Of a DNA stretch of 64,000 nucleotides, positions 35,731-48,215 are shown in pieces. The position numbers and the translations under genes are program-made. The notes under the pieces are model-generated. The model ran no database searches and was not told where the DNA came from. It was given only the letters and a program-made list of their open reading frames with translations. Numbering within the stretch: position 1 is the first letter of the stretch; each line of letters starts with the position of its first letter. This DNA is from Rapana venosa (Eukaryota; Mollusca; Gastropoda; Neogastropoda; Muricidae). The DNA lies in assembly GCA_028751875.1 (NCBI GenBank), contig CM054157.1, positions 18,045 through 82,044 of the forward strand, in the 5' to 3' direction.

Positions 35731-36580
35731 TTATGAGGGTAGGGGGGGGGGGTGTGAGGGTTGGAGTTGCTATGTCTTCTCCCTTTGATCTCTTTATTAT
35801 GAGAGAGGCTGGGGAGTGTGGGTGGAGAGTGAGATGGCAATTCATTCTGGCTTGGGAGGGACTTAAGTTATTCAGCTAAAGTGGTTACTAGGTAAGGGAG
35901 GTATGGAAAGGAATGGTCCGTGTGGAAGTGGGATGGGAGTGTGGCTGTGATCATTTTGGGAAGGAGGGGTTGGGGGAGTGGAGTTGTAGGGGCAATTTTA
36001 GATGCCAGTTTAGGGTTTTTTGTAAGTTGAAAAGAGGAGTGATCTCTTCCATTAAATTCATGATCACTGGTTGGAGGGAAGAGGGGGGGCTGTTAGTTAG
36101 CATATTTTGCTGGGGGTTGGGGTGGATTTGTGGATTTGTAAGGGGTCTCTGAGAGAGAGAGAAAGATGTGTGAGAGAGAGAGAGAGAGAGAGAGAGGTGA
36201 GAGGAGAGAGATGAGAGATGAGTGAGGAGATGAGAGAGAGGAGAGATGAGAGAGAGAAATTTGAATATTGAAATTGAATTGAAAACGAATTTTGGCCACA
36301 GCTCCTTCTGAATGGGGGGTTAAAGTATTAAACATTACACAAGTACACAAAAGCCAATCATACAAAATTTAAATAAAAGGATTTAACAAACATACTTCCT
36401 ATTCACTATAATAATAATAATAAAATAATAATGTATGGAATTTATATAGTATAAAGAAAACTATAGATGGATCAAGTATTAGTCTTTCCTAACTTTCTCA
36501 GAAACGTTCTTCTGAAATTTTTACGGGTCTTGTATGTATAAAGGTTCCTGACTACACACTCTCTATGGAAAATTTTAATC
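35731..36580. other. Noncoding interval with GA tract
   Basis: G-rich unique sequence (35731-36150), an imperfect (GA)n stretch (36149-36260) and (AAT)n at 36408-36432. No gene recognised. Confidence 0.5.
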
Positions 36581-37400
36581 ACCCAGGACATTCCAGTCTT
36601 GCTACTATCAATTCGGCGCGGTTAAGTGCAATCGCAAGTATCTGTCTCTAATGAAGCAACATCCAACTTGTCAATCTCTCATTCTTTCTCGGACTGGATA
36701 CTGTAATTCTCTCTTGGCTGGTTTACCGGCATCATCCAATCCCACTCCCTTCAACGCATTACAATACTCTGCAGCTCGACTGGTCCTTAGAAGAAAAAAT
36801 CTGAACAAGCACTCTCTTTTGCGATGTCTTAACTGGCTTACTGTCACACAAACGATTAAAATATAAGATTCAATACCATTTGTTTCAAATGTCTCCACAA
36901 ATCTGCACCTTCTTATCTCTGTAACTGTTGCACCTGTACACTCCATCCCGTTCCCTTCGTTTCATCTGTAGATACGTTGTGCTTTCGATCCACCAGATTT
37001 AAACAAACACTGATGGGCCGACGCTCTGTATCTGTTTCCGGTCCCTCCACTTGGGATCGACCTCCCTCTTCACTTCGCCAAAGCATCCTTATTTGATTTT
37101 TTTCAAAATCTAGCTCAAAATTGCACCTTACTTCACTACTACTTTTATACTCTACTTGAGATATTCCCCTGTTATCGGTTCCTACATCTCTCAATCGCTG
37201 CCTTCAACCTCCACCACCCCCACATAAGTGTGTTGTGTATAAAATTTGTATTTGTTTATCTTGGATATTTATGGATGGTTTGCATGCGTGTGAATGATTT
37301 GAATGCAAAGCGCATTGACTTGTTTACTTTAATGATTCATCGCTATATAAATTCCCATACATTATTATTATTATTATTTTTATTATTATTAATTGTAATA
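36580..37400 (+). mobile_element. CR1/L2-like LINE, RT C-terminal part and 3' UTR
   Basis: An open frame at 36651-36863 reads LILSRTGYCNSLLAGLPASS and YSAARLVLRRKNLNKHSLLR, the standard LINE RT tail, followed in shifted frames by the segment shared with 3.8-4.1 kb. The 3' UTR has TGAATGCAAAGCGCATTGAC and CGCTATATAAATTCCC (about 37343-37358), then (ATT)n. It is 5'-truncated and frameshifted, so inactive. Confidence 0.75.
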
Positions 37401-37599
37401 TTATTATTATTATATTGCACAAATTCTATACTTAACATATGTTATATAGCAAATATGAACTTCGTCTTCGTTATCACTTTTACACAATGGACATATCAAA
37501 TTGCTATCTTTATTCTTTTTTTAACGTTTAGAATGTAGTGCATTATCTGTAATGGCCAAATCTACACATCGTTAAATAACGCTTTACATGTCTAAATAT

Positions 37600-37782
37600 A
37601 TGTGAGGAGAGAAGAGAGAGAGGGACGAGGGAGATGAGAGAGAGGACTTGAGGGGAGAGAGAGAGAGAGAGAGAAGACAGAGGAGGACAGGAGAGGGGCA
37701 GAGAGAGAAAGTATAGAGAGAGATGAGAGAGATGGAATATGCAGGGAGAGATTGAGAGAGAGAGAGAGAGAGTGAGACATTG
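37600..37782. repeat. Imperfect (GA)n microsatellite
   Basis: GA-rich tract from 37604 to 37777, immediately followed by the dispersed repeat at 37783. Minus-strand serine/leucine frames across it are repeat artefacts. Confidence 0.85.
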
Positions 37783-38222
37783 ACAATGACAAATTCTTTT
37801 ATTTCGAGGTTAATGAATAAGCACCCATGTGCTTTTTTACATCCAGTCCCCGCCCTTAAGGGGGATATATAAGATAATAAAATAAAATAAAGCCTATAGC
37901 AATACACTTACACAGTGTACGGGGAAAATCATACACAAAAAATCACTCTGAAAGAGAAAGAAAAAAAAGTACTAAAAGGAAGGAAGAAAGCAAAACAGGA
38001 AAAAAACAGAAACAAACCGAAAAATAAGCAAGACTAAGAGCAAAACAAATGCGGGCAACAACAACAAGGGTAGAGTGACACCCAGAGTAGTTCCCCTCTA
38101 CAACACAAACAACAACAACACATACAAAACAAACAACCCCAAACCAAAAACAGAGCCAAAAACCAAAGCAGTAACCTCCATAATTTAAAGGAGAACAAAA
38201 CCACCTAAAAGTCATTTTTCAA
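37783..38222 (+). repeat. Tandem-duplicated dispersed repeat, unit 1
   Basis: About 440 bp starting GACAATGACAAATTCTTTTA. A diverged direct copy lies at 38277-38715, offset about 494 bp. Shared landmarks include AATAAGCACCC, TACATCCAGTCC, CAATACACTTACACAG and GGAGAACAAA-CCAC. It is adenine-rich and has no gene. The left part belongs to the family also found at 1500, 7195 and 51325. Confidence 0.7.
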
Positions 38223-38276
38223 TAAACATTAGCCAATATTACAAGTAAAACATTCACAATTATACAGGAGAGGAGA

Positions 38277-38715
38277 CAAGACAAATTTTTTCATTTCGAC
38301 GAATATGAATAAGCACCCAGTGCTTTTTTACATCCAGTCCTAACCCTTAAGGATAATATGATAATTAAAATAAAATAATGCCCATAGCAATACACTTACA
38401 CAGCTTTCGGGAAATATCTTACCCAAAAAAATTTCCCCACAAAATCACCGAAGAGAGAAAAAAAAAGAAAAAAAAAGTTTCTCAACAAGTAAGAAAGAAA
38501 GCAGAGCAGAAAACACAGAACCAACCGAAAAAAAATAGCAAGAACCAGAGCAAACTAAAACGGCAACAACAAGGGGGAGAGGGATCAACGAATAGTCCCC
38601 TCAAAAAAAAAAAAGGGGCAACAACTACCCCAAACCCCAAGCCAAACAGAACCCAAACAAAAGCAATAAACCACTATAATATAAACGGAGAACAAACCAC
38701 GTAAAGAGTTTCAAT
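38277..38715 (+). repeat. Tandem-duplicated dispersed repeat, unit 2
   Basis: Second copy of the preceding unit, with A-run length changes and substitutions (for example CTAACCCTTAAGGATAAT in place of CCGCCCTTAAGGGGG). Confidence 0.7.
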
Positions 38716-38953
38716 TTTGGCTAACAGAAAGAAAAACGGCAGAGAGAGAGAATTCGAATTCGGAATTCGGAATGTTTATTCGTAAAGGCCATTGCCCCTA
38801 ATGTGAAGGGGAAGGGAGTACACAGGTAATATTAATGAAATCACTTCAACTTACCACACACATTAACAAACTTAACTAAGTCTAGCACCTGATCGTAATT
38901 TGAATGCCAGAGTTGGAGAGAGAGAGAGAGAGAGGAGGAGGAGAGAGAGAGAG

Positions 38954-41015
38954 GAACGCTGGACCGTGTTTAATATGTACATTGGCTTAGGCACAATTAC
39001 ACGGAGTTTGGGGGAAGGATGGACTCAAAATACAGGAATATACAATACCATAGTAATATGGAAGAAAAGAAAACAAACAAACCTACAATCGATATTAAAG
39101 TGAATCATGAATAATTTGATCAAGTCTTGGACTATGAACTAGTTAACAATGCTATTTGACTGCGTAAATATTTATAACACAATATATATCAAAATCGGTT
39201 TAAATCAAATGTAATATTTAAATTCAGGTTGATAAAAACAGTATTTGTAGAGACATATCTTATTTGACACACGTATCAATTAAGTCACATTATGACACAA
39301 CAATTTCTTCCTTCTATTCGTGGAATGGAATATGTATCTGGATAAATAATGACTGTGTTCTCCATTGATGTTCCGAGTAGCTCTGATATTGGTACATCAA
39401 TACATTCAGTTAAAAACTTCTCTCTTAAATCGGAGTACATTGAGCATTCAAACAGAAAATGGGCTTCGTTTTCTAATTTTGTTTTACAAAACGGACAAAG
39501 TTTTTCTTGCTCATTTGCACTGTATCTACAAACATTGTTATTAGAGGTAAAACACTCAACCTAGCTTGTGTAATAGCAACTCGAAAACAATATGTGTCTA
39601 TTGAGTTAAATGTAGTTTTCTTTTTCAAAAATAGTTTTAAATGATCTATAGTTTTCATATCTCTCTTTATCTTTATGGTTCCATACCACTCTTGGGTAAA
39701 CATATCCATTAATCTCCCCTTCAAAACATGCAAAAAATGCTTTTACATCACCAACACCTTGTTGTAACCATACAATATTGAATCCAGTTTCACATAAAAT
39801 TTCTCTTACTTTTGATACCCAGCAATTTTTCCCATTTTTATCGATTTTTCCAGCAGCATTTGGTAAGCACTGTATGGCAATCTGTTTGGACTCAGTTGTA
39901 GAAGCTTAAACCAGTATCTAATTACATTTGTATAAGAATTAATATAAAGCGGATACCTGCCCCGTTCTCCATACACCATTTTATTTGGTGTTCTTATCGG
40001 TACTCCTAAAAATCTCTTGCCTGCCAAACAAGTGAACTTTTTCAATATGGTCCATTTTACTTAGACCCCATATTTCCAACCATATAACAAAATTGGCTGA
40101 ATTTTAACATCAAAAACCTTGAAAAATGTGCTTGAATTCATCTCTTTATACCTATGGAATGCTTTGTTTAACTGATGACTGCTTTTTTCCCTTTAGTTAC
40201 TAATTTTTCAGTGCCAACTTTGTGCTAATCTTTGTCGTAAAAGTGAAGCCTAAGTAGCAATATTCATTAACTACATCCAACTTAACACCCTTATAAAACC
40301 ATTGTTCATGTTTTGCAAGAAATCCCCCTTTTCTAAAGACCATTACCTTAGTTTTGTCAATATTAACAGTTAACTGCATGTTATTGCAGTAATCTTGCAG
40401 AATATTCAATTGCTGTTGCAACCCAAATGGTGTCACTGAAAGTATAGCTACGTCGTCTGCAAACAGTAGGATAATACAGTTAAAAAATATCAGGTAACAT
40501 ATGAATTCCATGCCTGCCATTCTCATTCATTTGATTAGCTAATTGGTTAATAAACACTGTAAATAACGTAGGGCTTAATACGCAGCCTTGCCTCACGCCT
40601 ATCGGGCACTCAAAAAACTCTGATAAGTTATTATTTACTCTAATACATGACATTAAACTATATACATAGCTGATAATGCAGCAAAAAAACTTACCTCTTA
40701 TACCTTGCCCTTTAATACATTCAAGAAGTTTGTCATGTCTGACACTATCAAACGCTTTCTTGAGTCAACGAAAGCAACATTTAACTTTTTGCCTTTTTTT
40801 GACATACACTTTGTACAATGGCATAAAGGTTGAAAATCTGATCTAATAGTGGAATATTTCTTCCGAAAACCTGCTTGATTTCACAATATTAAAGAGTTAT
40901 TCTCAAGCCACACATACAATCTTGAGTTTAATATTGATGTATAGCATTTTGATAATATGCTTAGCAATGAAATGACCCTGTAATTGTCTACATTATTTGT
41001 ATCACCTTTCTTATG
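38954..41015 (-). mobile_element. LINE fragment with reverse transcriptase and CT-tailed 3' end
   Basis: Minus-strand reading in shifting frames gives RT motifs in order: NVDNYRVISLLSILSKCYTS (near 40990-40930), QAGFRKKYSTIRSDF, GVRQGCVLSP (about 40600-40570), FADDVAILS catalytic box (40463-40437) and VNIDKTKVMVFRKGG. C-terminal parts follow at 40045-39806 and 39733-39473, ending in a zinc-knuckle-like segment. The 3' UTR ends with the module GTGTTTAATATGTACATTGG in plus orientation (38966) next to (GA)n, i.e. a (CT)n tail on the element strand. The copy is 5'-truncated exactly at another (GA)n tract (41016-41115). It is inactive. Confidence 0.75.
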
Positions 41016-41041
41016 AGAGGAAGAGAGAGAGAGAGAGAGAT

Positions 41042-41115
<74 letters not shown>
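41016..41115. repeat. (GA)n microsatellite
   Basis: Pure or near-pure GA from 41021 to 41116 abutting the 5'-truncated end of the LINE. GATA-type repeats (TAGATAGA) follow at 41205-41250, then GT-rich sequence. Confidence 0.9.
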
Positions 41116-41119
<4 letters not shown>

Positions 41120-41348
41120 TAAGTCTTCAATTTTAACGTCTTTCCACTTTAAGTGATACCAGACGGCCCTAAAATAGGAGACTGAATGAAAGAGAGAGAT
41201 AGCTAGCTGTAGCTAGCTAGATAGATAGATAGTTAGATAAATAGATAGATCTACTCTGTGTGGTGGTGCATGGGTGTGATAGTTGTGTGGTGGTTTTGTG
41301 TGGTGTTGTGGGTGTGTGTTTGGGTTTGTGAATAAAAATTAAAAAGGG

Positions 41349-41848
41349 NNNNNNNNNNNNNNNNNNNNNNNNNNNNNNNNNNNNNNNNNNNNNNNNNNNN
41401 NNNNNNNNNNNNNNNNNNNNNNNNNNNNNNNNNNNNNNNNNNNNNNNNNNNNNNNNNNNNNNNNNNNNNNNNNNNNNNNNNNNNNNNNNNNNNNNNNNNN
41501 NNNNNNNNNNNNNNNNNNNNNNNNNNNNNNNNNNNNNNNNNNNNNNNNNNNNNNNNNNNNNNNNNNNNNNNNNNNNNNNNNNNNNNNNNNNNNNNNNNNN
41601 NNNNNNNNNNNNNNNNNNNNNNNNNNNNNNNNNNNNNNNNNNNNNNNNNNNNNNNNNNNNNNNNNNNNNNNNNNNNNNNNNNNNNNNNNNNNNNNNNNNN
41701 NNNNNNNNNNNNNNNNNNNNNNNNNNNNNNNNNNNNNNNNNNNNNNNNNNNNNNNNNNNNNNNNNNNNNNNNNNNNNNNNNNNNNNNNNNNNNNNNNNNN
41801 NNNNNNNNNNNNNNNNNNNNNNNNNNNNNNNNNNNNNNNNNNNNNNNN
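41349..41848. other. Assembly gap, 500 N
   Basis: Exactly 500 undetermined bases. A round number suggests a fixed-size scaffold join rather than a measured gap, so distance and even adjacency across it are uncertain. Confidence 0.98.
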
Positions 41849-42039
41849 TGCTACAGATTTACAGGAAGAGTTGGCAGTATGAGTCAATCAGTTCAGAGAG
41901 TGCATTACTTACATTCTCTCTTTGGGGTACAACACCACTATCCCTGAAATTTTAGAAATAAAATCATATTTTCAGGTTTATTATCCCTCCTGCACTCAAC
42001 CTAGTTAACTTAGGTTTTCTTTCATCATCCTTGTCTTAT

Positions 42040-42097
42040 TTTTAAAAAGTGCTTTGATTTGTTGCTTTACAAGATTCAGCGCTATATAAATTCCATA

Positions 42098-42131
<34 letters not shown>

Positions 42132-42135
42132 TACC
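42040..42135 (+). mobile_element. LINE 3' tail (CGCTATATAAATTCC plus ATT repeat)
   Basis: Ends with TACAAGATTCAGCGCTATAT then AAATTCCATAC and (ATT)n. It is the same 3' terminus as the CR1/L2-like LINE at 4.3 and 37.35 kb; only the last ~80 bp is present. Confidence 0.7.
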
Positions 42136-42137
42136 AT

Positions 42138-42398
42138 CGTTTGAGTGTTGTTGGGTTGTTTTTTTGTGCATGTCATGTGGCATACTTTCTCAACAAACAT
42201 ATACACATACTCTCCACACCCTCTCTCTGCAGTGCACGTCCTTTACTGTAAAAAAACAACAACAAACCATACAGACAAAACCATGACCTGAAAACGGACA
42301 CATGCAATGGAGAGGTGTTAGACCTGAAAGAAAGGGGTCGGAAGCAAGGAAACGGCGAGTGCGTGCTTTACTCGTTTCTAGCACATACTCTGGAATAA
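42138..42398 (+). repeat. Segmental duplication, unit A
   Basis: About 260 bp that recurs at 42685-42943 (offset about 546 bp). Shared landmarks include GTAAAAAAACAACAACAAAC, GGAAGCAAGGAAACGG and TTTACTCGTTTCTAGCACAT. Not coding as far as I can see. Confidence 0.75.
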
Positions 42399-42684
42399 CT
42401 CAGAGCCGCTTGCACAGCTGTAAGGTTTTGCTTTTTTTTCCTCAACTTTCAGCTACCATCACCTGCTGTCCATTCCATCCCAGCCCAGCTGGTGGGGCAG
42501 TGGGTGCTAAGTTATAGCAGAGACTGACGCGTTTGAGATTGGTGAAGGGAAGAGGCGGCTTAAACTGTTAACATGCTGGACCCTTGACCTTTCCTTGACT
42601 GAGTTATGCTGGATTTTGGAACTGGCACGTTGTGTCTGTTCAATGTACAGACTACGAGCTTTACCATCCCCATTGATAGGTTTA

Positions 42685-42943
42685 CAGTCAGTCTTGTTAG
42701 GTTGTTTTTTTCGCATATCATGGGACATACTTTCTTAACAAAGATACACTCATACTCTCCATCCTCTCTCTGCATTGCACGTCCTTTACCGTAAAAAAAC
42801 AACAACAAACCATACAGACAAAAATATGACTGAAAAAACTGAACGCATGCCTGGAGAGCTTTTAGACGTGAAAGAAGGGGGATGGAAGCAAGGAAACGGT
42901 GAGCGCGTGCTTTACTCGTTTCTAGCACATATTCTGGAATAAT
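42685..42943 (+). repeat. Segmental duplication, unit B
   Basis: Direct copy of 42138-42398. A further short repeat, TGTGTCTGTTCAATGT with ACTACGAGCTTTA, occurs at 42630-42680 and again at 42956-43005, so the whole region is a tandem duplication broken by LINE tails. Confidence 0.75.
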
Positions 42944-43004
42944 TGTATTTATTGTTGTGTCTGTTCAATGTCAAAACTACGAGCTTTAGCATCCCCATCG
43001 ATAG

Positions 43005-43045
43005 ATTTGATTTGTTTTTACAAGATATAGCCCTATATAAATTCC

Positions 43046-43132
<87 letters not shown>

Positions 43133-43236
43133 CATAATTATTATTATTATTTTTATTATTATTGTTGTTGTTTTTATTGTTGTTTTTATTGTTGTTATTG
43201 TTGTAATTGTTATTATTATTATCATCATCATCATCA

Positions 43237-43304
<68 letters not shown>

Positions 43305-43305
43305 T
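43005..43305 (+). mobile_element. LINE 3' tail with long (ATT)n
   Basis: TTTTTACAAGATATAGCCCT and ATATAAATTCC lead into (ATT)n from 43046 to 43305 with ATC and GTT variants in the middle. The same LINE terminus occurs at four other places in the window. Confidence 0.75.
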
Positions 43306-43429
43306 ACAGTCGGCTGTACACTAGCGTCGTTTTTACGTTACTTTCTTCTTCATTCAAATCCTTTTCTCATCCTTTTTTTTTTTTGAGATATGCAAACCTT
43401 GGCGTTGCTATTAAACGGCGATGCAAGAT

Positions 43430-45535
43430 AGCTCACTATCCTCCTCTTGTTGATATCAACAATGAATTGAAGCAAAAATGCTCACCATCCTTTCTTTGTT
43501 GCTATCAACAAATGACGTGAAAATGCTCACCATTCTCCTCTTATTGTTTCTATCAACAATGATGTGAAAATGCTCACCATCCTCTCTGTGTTGCTATCAA
43601 CAAATGACGCGAAAATGCTCACCATTCTCCTTCTTGTTGCTATCAACAAATGACGCGAAAATGCTCACCATTCTCCTTCTTGTTGCTATCAACAAATGAC
43701 GCGAAAATGCTCACCATTCTCCTCTTATTGTTGCTATCAACAAATGACGCGAAAATGCTCACCATCTTTTTCTTGTTGATATCAACAAATGACGCAAAAA
43801 TGCTCACCATCCTTTCTTTGTTGCTATGAACAATGACGCGGAAATGTTCCCTATCCTCTCTATTGCTATCAACAAATGAAGTGAAAATGTTCCCTATCCT
43901 CTCTATTGCTATCAACAAATGACGTGAAAATGTTCCCTATCCTCTCTATTGCTATCAACAAATGATGTAAAAATGTTCCCTATCCTCTCTATTGCTATCA
44001 ACAAATGATGTAAAAATGTTCCCTATCCTCTCTATTGCTATCAACAAATGAAGTGAAAATGTTCCCTATCCTCTCTATTGCTATCAACAAATGATGTAAA
44101 AATGTTCCCTATCCTCTCTATTGCTATCAACAAATGATGTAAAAATGTTCCCTATCCTCTCTATTGCTATCAACAAATGATGTAAAAATGTTCCCTATCC
44201 TCTCTATTGCTATCAACAAATGATGTAAAAATGTTCCCTATCCTCTCTATTGCTATCAACAAATGATGTAAAAATGTTCCCTATCCTCTCTATTGCTATC
44301 AACAAATGATGTAAAAATGTTCCCTATCCTCTCTATTGCTATCAACAAATGATGTAAAAATGTTCCCTATCCTCTCTATTGCTATCAACAAATGATGTAA
44401 AAATGTTCCCTATCCTCTCTATTGCTATCAACAAATGATGTAAAAATGTTCCCTATCCTCTCTATTGCTATCAACAAATGACGTGAAAATGTTCCCTATC
44501 CTCTCTATTGCTATCAACAAATGATGTAAAAATGTTCCCTATCCTCTCTATTGCTATCAACAAATGATGTAAAAATGTTCCCTATCCTCTCTATTGCTAT
44601 CAACAAATGACGTGAAAATGTTCCCTATCCTCTCTATTGCTATCAACAAATGATGTAAAAATGTTCCCTATCCTCTCTATTGCTATCAACAAATGATGTA
44701 AAAATGTTCCCTATCCTCTCTATTGCTATCAACAAATGATGTAAAAATGTTCCCTATCCTCTCTATTGCTATCAACAAATGATGTAAAAATGTTCCCTAT
44801 CCTCTCTATTGCTATCAACAAATGATGTAAAAATGTTCCCTATCCTCTCTATTGCTATCAACAAATGATGTAAAAATGTTCCCTATCCTCTCTATTGCTA
44901 TCAACAAATGACGTGAAAATGTTCCCTATCCTCTCTATTGCTATCAACAAATGATGTGAAAATGTTCCCTATCCTCTCTATTGCTATCAACAAATGATGT
45001 GAAAATGTTCCCTATCCTCTCTATTGCTATCAACAAATGACGTGAAAATGCTCACCATCCTCGTTGTTGCTAGCAACAAATGACGCGAAAATGCTCACCA
45101 TCCTCTCTGTGTTGCTATCAACAAATGACGCGAAAATGCTCACCATCCTCTCTGTGTTGCTATCAACAAATGACGCGAAAATGCTCACCACCCTCTCTGT
45201 GTTGCTATCAACAAATGACGCGAAAATGCTCACCATTCTCTTCTTATTGCTATGAACAAATGACGCGAAAATGCTCACCATTCTCTTCTTATTGTTGCTA
45301 TCAACAAATGACGCAAAAATGCTCACCATTCTCTTCTTATTGTTTCTATCAACAAATGATGCAAAAATGCTCACCATTCTCCTCTTATTGTTGCTATCAA
45401 CAAATGACGCAAAAATGCTCACCATTCTCTGTTTTGTTGCTATTAAACAAATAACGCGAAAATGCTCACCATTCTGTTTTGTTGCTATTAAACAAATGAC
45501 GCAAACATGCTCACCACCCTCTCTTTATTGTGCCT
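43430..45535 (+). repeat. 43-48-bp minisatellite with homogenised core
   Basis: The core (about 43840-45035) consists of about 28 nearly identical 43-bp units containing ATGTTCCCTATCCTCTCTAT and TGCTATCAACAAATGATGTA. Both flanks (43430-43840 and 45035-45535) hold older 43-48-bp variants with GCTCACCAT in place of GTTCCCTAT and GACGCG in place of GATGTA. Long frames on both strands are repeat artefacts. Confidence 0.92.
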
Positions 45536-45825
45536 CAATATCACCAGCGAGATGTGTCAAAAGTAAAAGATCAGCATCTTCAATGCCAGATTTACTAATA
45601 GTCGGTCAGTCGCACGCTCTCTAGCACCTCTGCACTGACTTTTCTCTCTTCACATAAGCTTTTTATCTTCCATCCTTCGGGGTTTTCTCTCTACATATCA
45701 TTCAATACATTTCGTCGTCAACAACAAACAGCAACAACAAAAACCCAGATACTTTCCACCTTCTCCCAGAAGGACACGTCGTCTGCCATAAACATTGTAA
45801 GAAATGACATCAGACGTGTTCTTGC

Positions 45826-47090
45826 CTGGAGCCCGGGTGGATTGCCTGGAGCCCGGGTGGATTGCCTGGAGCCTGGGTGGATTGCCTGGAGCACGGGTGG
45901 ATTGTCTGGAGCATGAGGTGGATTGCCTGAGCATGAGGTGGATTGCCTGGGGCATGGGGTGGATTGCCTGAAGCATGGGGTGGATTGCCTGGAGCATGAG
46001 GTGGGTTGCCTGGAGCATGGGGCGGATTACCTGGGGCGTGGGGTGGATTTCCTGGAATATGGGGTAGAATTATCTGGAGCATGGGGTGGATTGCCTGGAG
46101 CATGGGGCGGATTGCCTGGAGCAATGGGGTGGGTTGCCTGGAGCATAGGATGGGTTGCCTGGAGCAATGTGGGGGGTTGCCTGGAGCAGGGGTGGGTTGC
46201 CTGGAGCATGGTGTTGATTGCCTGGAGCATGGGGTGGATTGCCTGGAGCATGGGGTGGATTACCTAGAGCATTGGGTAGATTACCTGGAGCATGGGGTGG
46301 ATTACCTGGAGCATGAGGGTGGATTGTCTGGGGCATGGGGTGGATTGCATGGAACATGGGGTAGATTGCCTGAGGCATGGGGCGGATTGCCTGGAGGATG
46401 GGGTTGGATTGCTTGTAGCATGGGGTGGATTGTTTAGGGCATGGGGTGGATTGCCTGGAGCATGGGGTGGATTACCTGGAGCATGAGGTGGATTTCCTGG
46501 AACATGGGGTGGATTACCTGGAGCATGGGGTGGAGTACCTGGGGCATTGGGGTGGATTGCATGGAGCATGGGATGGATTACCTGGGGCATGGGGTGGATT
46601 GCCTGGAGCATGAGAGTGGATTTCCTGGAACATGGGGTGGATTACCTGGAGCATGGGGTGGAGTACCTGGGGCATTGGGGTGGATTGCATGGAGCATGGG
46701 ATGGATTACCTGGGGCATGGGGTGGATTGCCTGGAGCATGAGAGTGGATTACCTGGAGCATGGGGTGGGATTACCTGGAGCATGGGGCGGATTGTCTGGG
46801 GCATGGGATGGACTGCCTGGAGCATGGGGTGGATTGTCTGGAGCATGGGGTAGATTACCTGGAACGTGGGGTGGATTACCTGGAACATGGGGTGGATTAC
46901 CTGGAACATTGGGTGGACTACCTGGAACATGGGGTGGATTACCTGGAACATTGGGTGGACTACCTGGAACATGGGGTGGATTACCTGGAACATTGGGTGG
47001 ACTACCTGGAACATGGGGTGGATTACCTGGAACATTGGGTGGACTACCTGGAACATGGGGTGGATTACCTGGAACATTGGGTGGATGTGA
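45826..47090 (+). repeat. 21-bp minisatellite with higher-order structure
   Basis: Unit GGATTGCCTGGAGCATGGGG plus T (21 bp), about 60 copies with point variants. At 46880-47085 a 42-bp dimer (CATGGGG / CATTGGG alternation with GGATTACC / GGACTACC) repeats about five times. Around 46482-46741 a ~128-bp block is duplicated in tandem. Gly/Trp- and Pro/His-rich frames are not genes. Confidence 0.92.
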
Positions 47091-47099
47091 AGAAAGAGT

Positions 47100-47825
47100 T
47101 GTTGGCATTGGGTTAGTCACGTAAGTGCATTTCTGACCTGCAGTGCATAAGCTGCTGTGTGTGTGTGCATCAACGCTCTTTGTTACATTGCAACGATATT
47201 AAGCTGGATAATGCCACGCAAGGTACTGTCTTATTTTAAAGGCATGCCTACATAAAGGTGATACTAAAAGGACACACAGAAAATAAAGTGAGAAAGGGGG
47301 AGGATACACGTGCACTAGAAAGTCGAGGTACCAGTTAGATTTAACAGTTGTGACACTCCACCGCAAAATGAGTCGCTTAGCATCTGACCCACTTTTCCGT
47401 TTGGAGCCATTTTAGGCAGGTGGGGGGTCAGGTTGTCGATTTTGAGATTTTTGATTGATTATAAAACTATAGCAAATATTCAACCTTGCAACGAAATATC
47501 AAAGCACAATTTTGTTTACACTTGCTTTTAAAGGTGTTTAAAAAAATCCGAAGCCCTCATTCTGACTACCTATTACGATGCTAAACTCGTCAGTTTCTCA
47601 TTTTGTCACGTCATGCAGTCTTATCATTTCAGTTTGTAATAACTTGTCACAGAATTGTCTGATTTTCAATCTGGTGTGGTTTTTTTTTTATTGAATAGCT
47701 TTTTTTTAAATTGCAGATCAATAACGTGTCAATAACTAAAAATTGACCTCTGGTGCAATGCGATTTATTAAGTGTTGGAGCGTAACACTTCAGAAAGCAA
47801 ACTGGAAAGTTAAATTAGTATAAAG
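47100..47825. other. Unique noncoding interval
   Basis: No gene or repeat recognised; a short T run at 47683-47706 is the only low-complexity feature. Confidence 0.5.
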
Positions 47826-47829
47826 GGTA

Positions 47830-48124
47830 GGTAAAAGGTAAAGGAGTCCCATAACCTATAAGGTCGTAGGGGAGCGAGGCGTCAGAGACCTCACTTCTCT
47901 AGGGCCAGCATATTGAGGGCGGCGCCCATCTCCTCTCCCTCGCTGCTTTACCTTCCCTGACCCTAAAGAGGGCAGGTACCCATTTACAGCTGGGTGAACT
48001 GGGGGAACTGTACTGAAGCCAAGGCGCGCAAACGGTCACCCATCCAACTGGTAACCACGCTCGACGCTGCTTAACTTGGCTGGGGGAAAGCGGTTGCTCT
48101 GACCACTGAGCTATCCCGTCCCTC
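47830..48124 (-). mobile_element. SINE with tRNA-like head and 5S rRNA-like segment, copy 2
   Basis: On the minus strand it begins GACGGGATAGCTCAGTGGTC (tRNA-like A box) at about 48123. A 45-bp segment (48033-48077) then aligns with 5S rRNA at 37 of 45 positions by my count, including AAGCAGCGTCGAGC and TTGGATGGGTGACCG. The body ends GGTTATGGGACTCCTTTACC. This is the best-preserved of the three copies. Confidence 0.8.
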
Positions 48125-48215
48125 GTTATAGTATAGCCGTTCTTAAAACTCAAACAAAAAAATTCTATCCTTGCTGTCCGCATGCTATCCAAAACCATTT
48201 TGATATGGACTCTTT

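Noticed and set aside
43430..47090. Long frames rich in FASFVDSN or in Gly/Trp and Pro/His
   Set aside because: These follow from the 43-48-bp and 21-bp tandem repeats and occur in several frames and both strands at once.
48033..48077. 5S rRNA gene fragment as an independent pseudogene
   Set aside because: The same segment sits at the same position in three SINE copies, so it belongs to the SINE.
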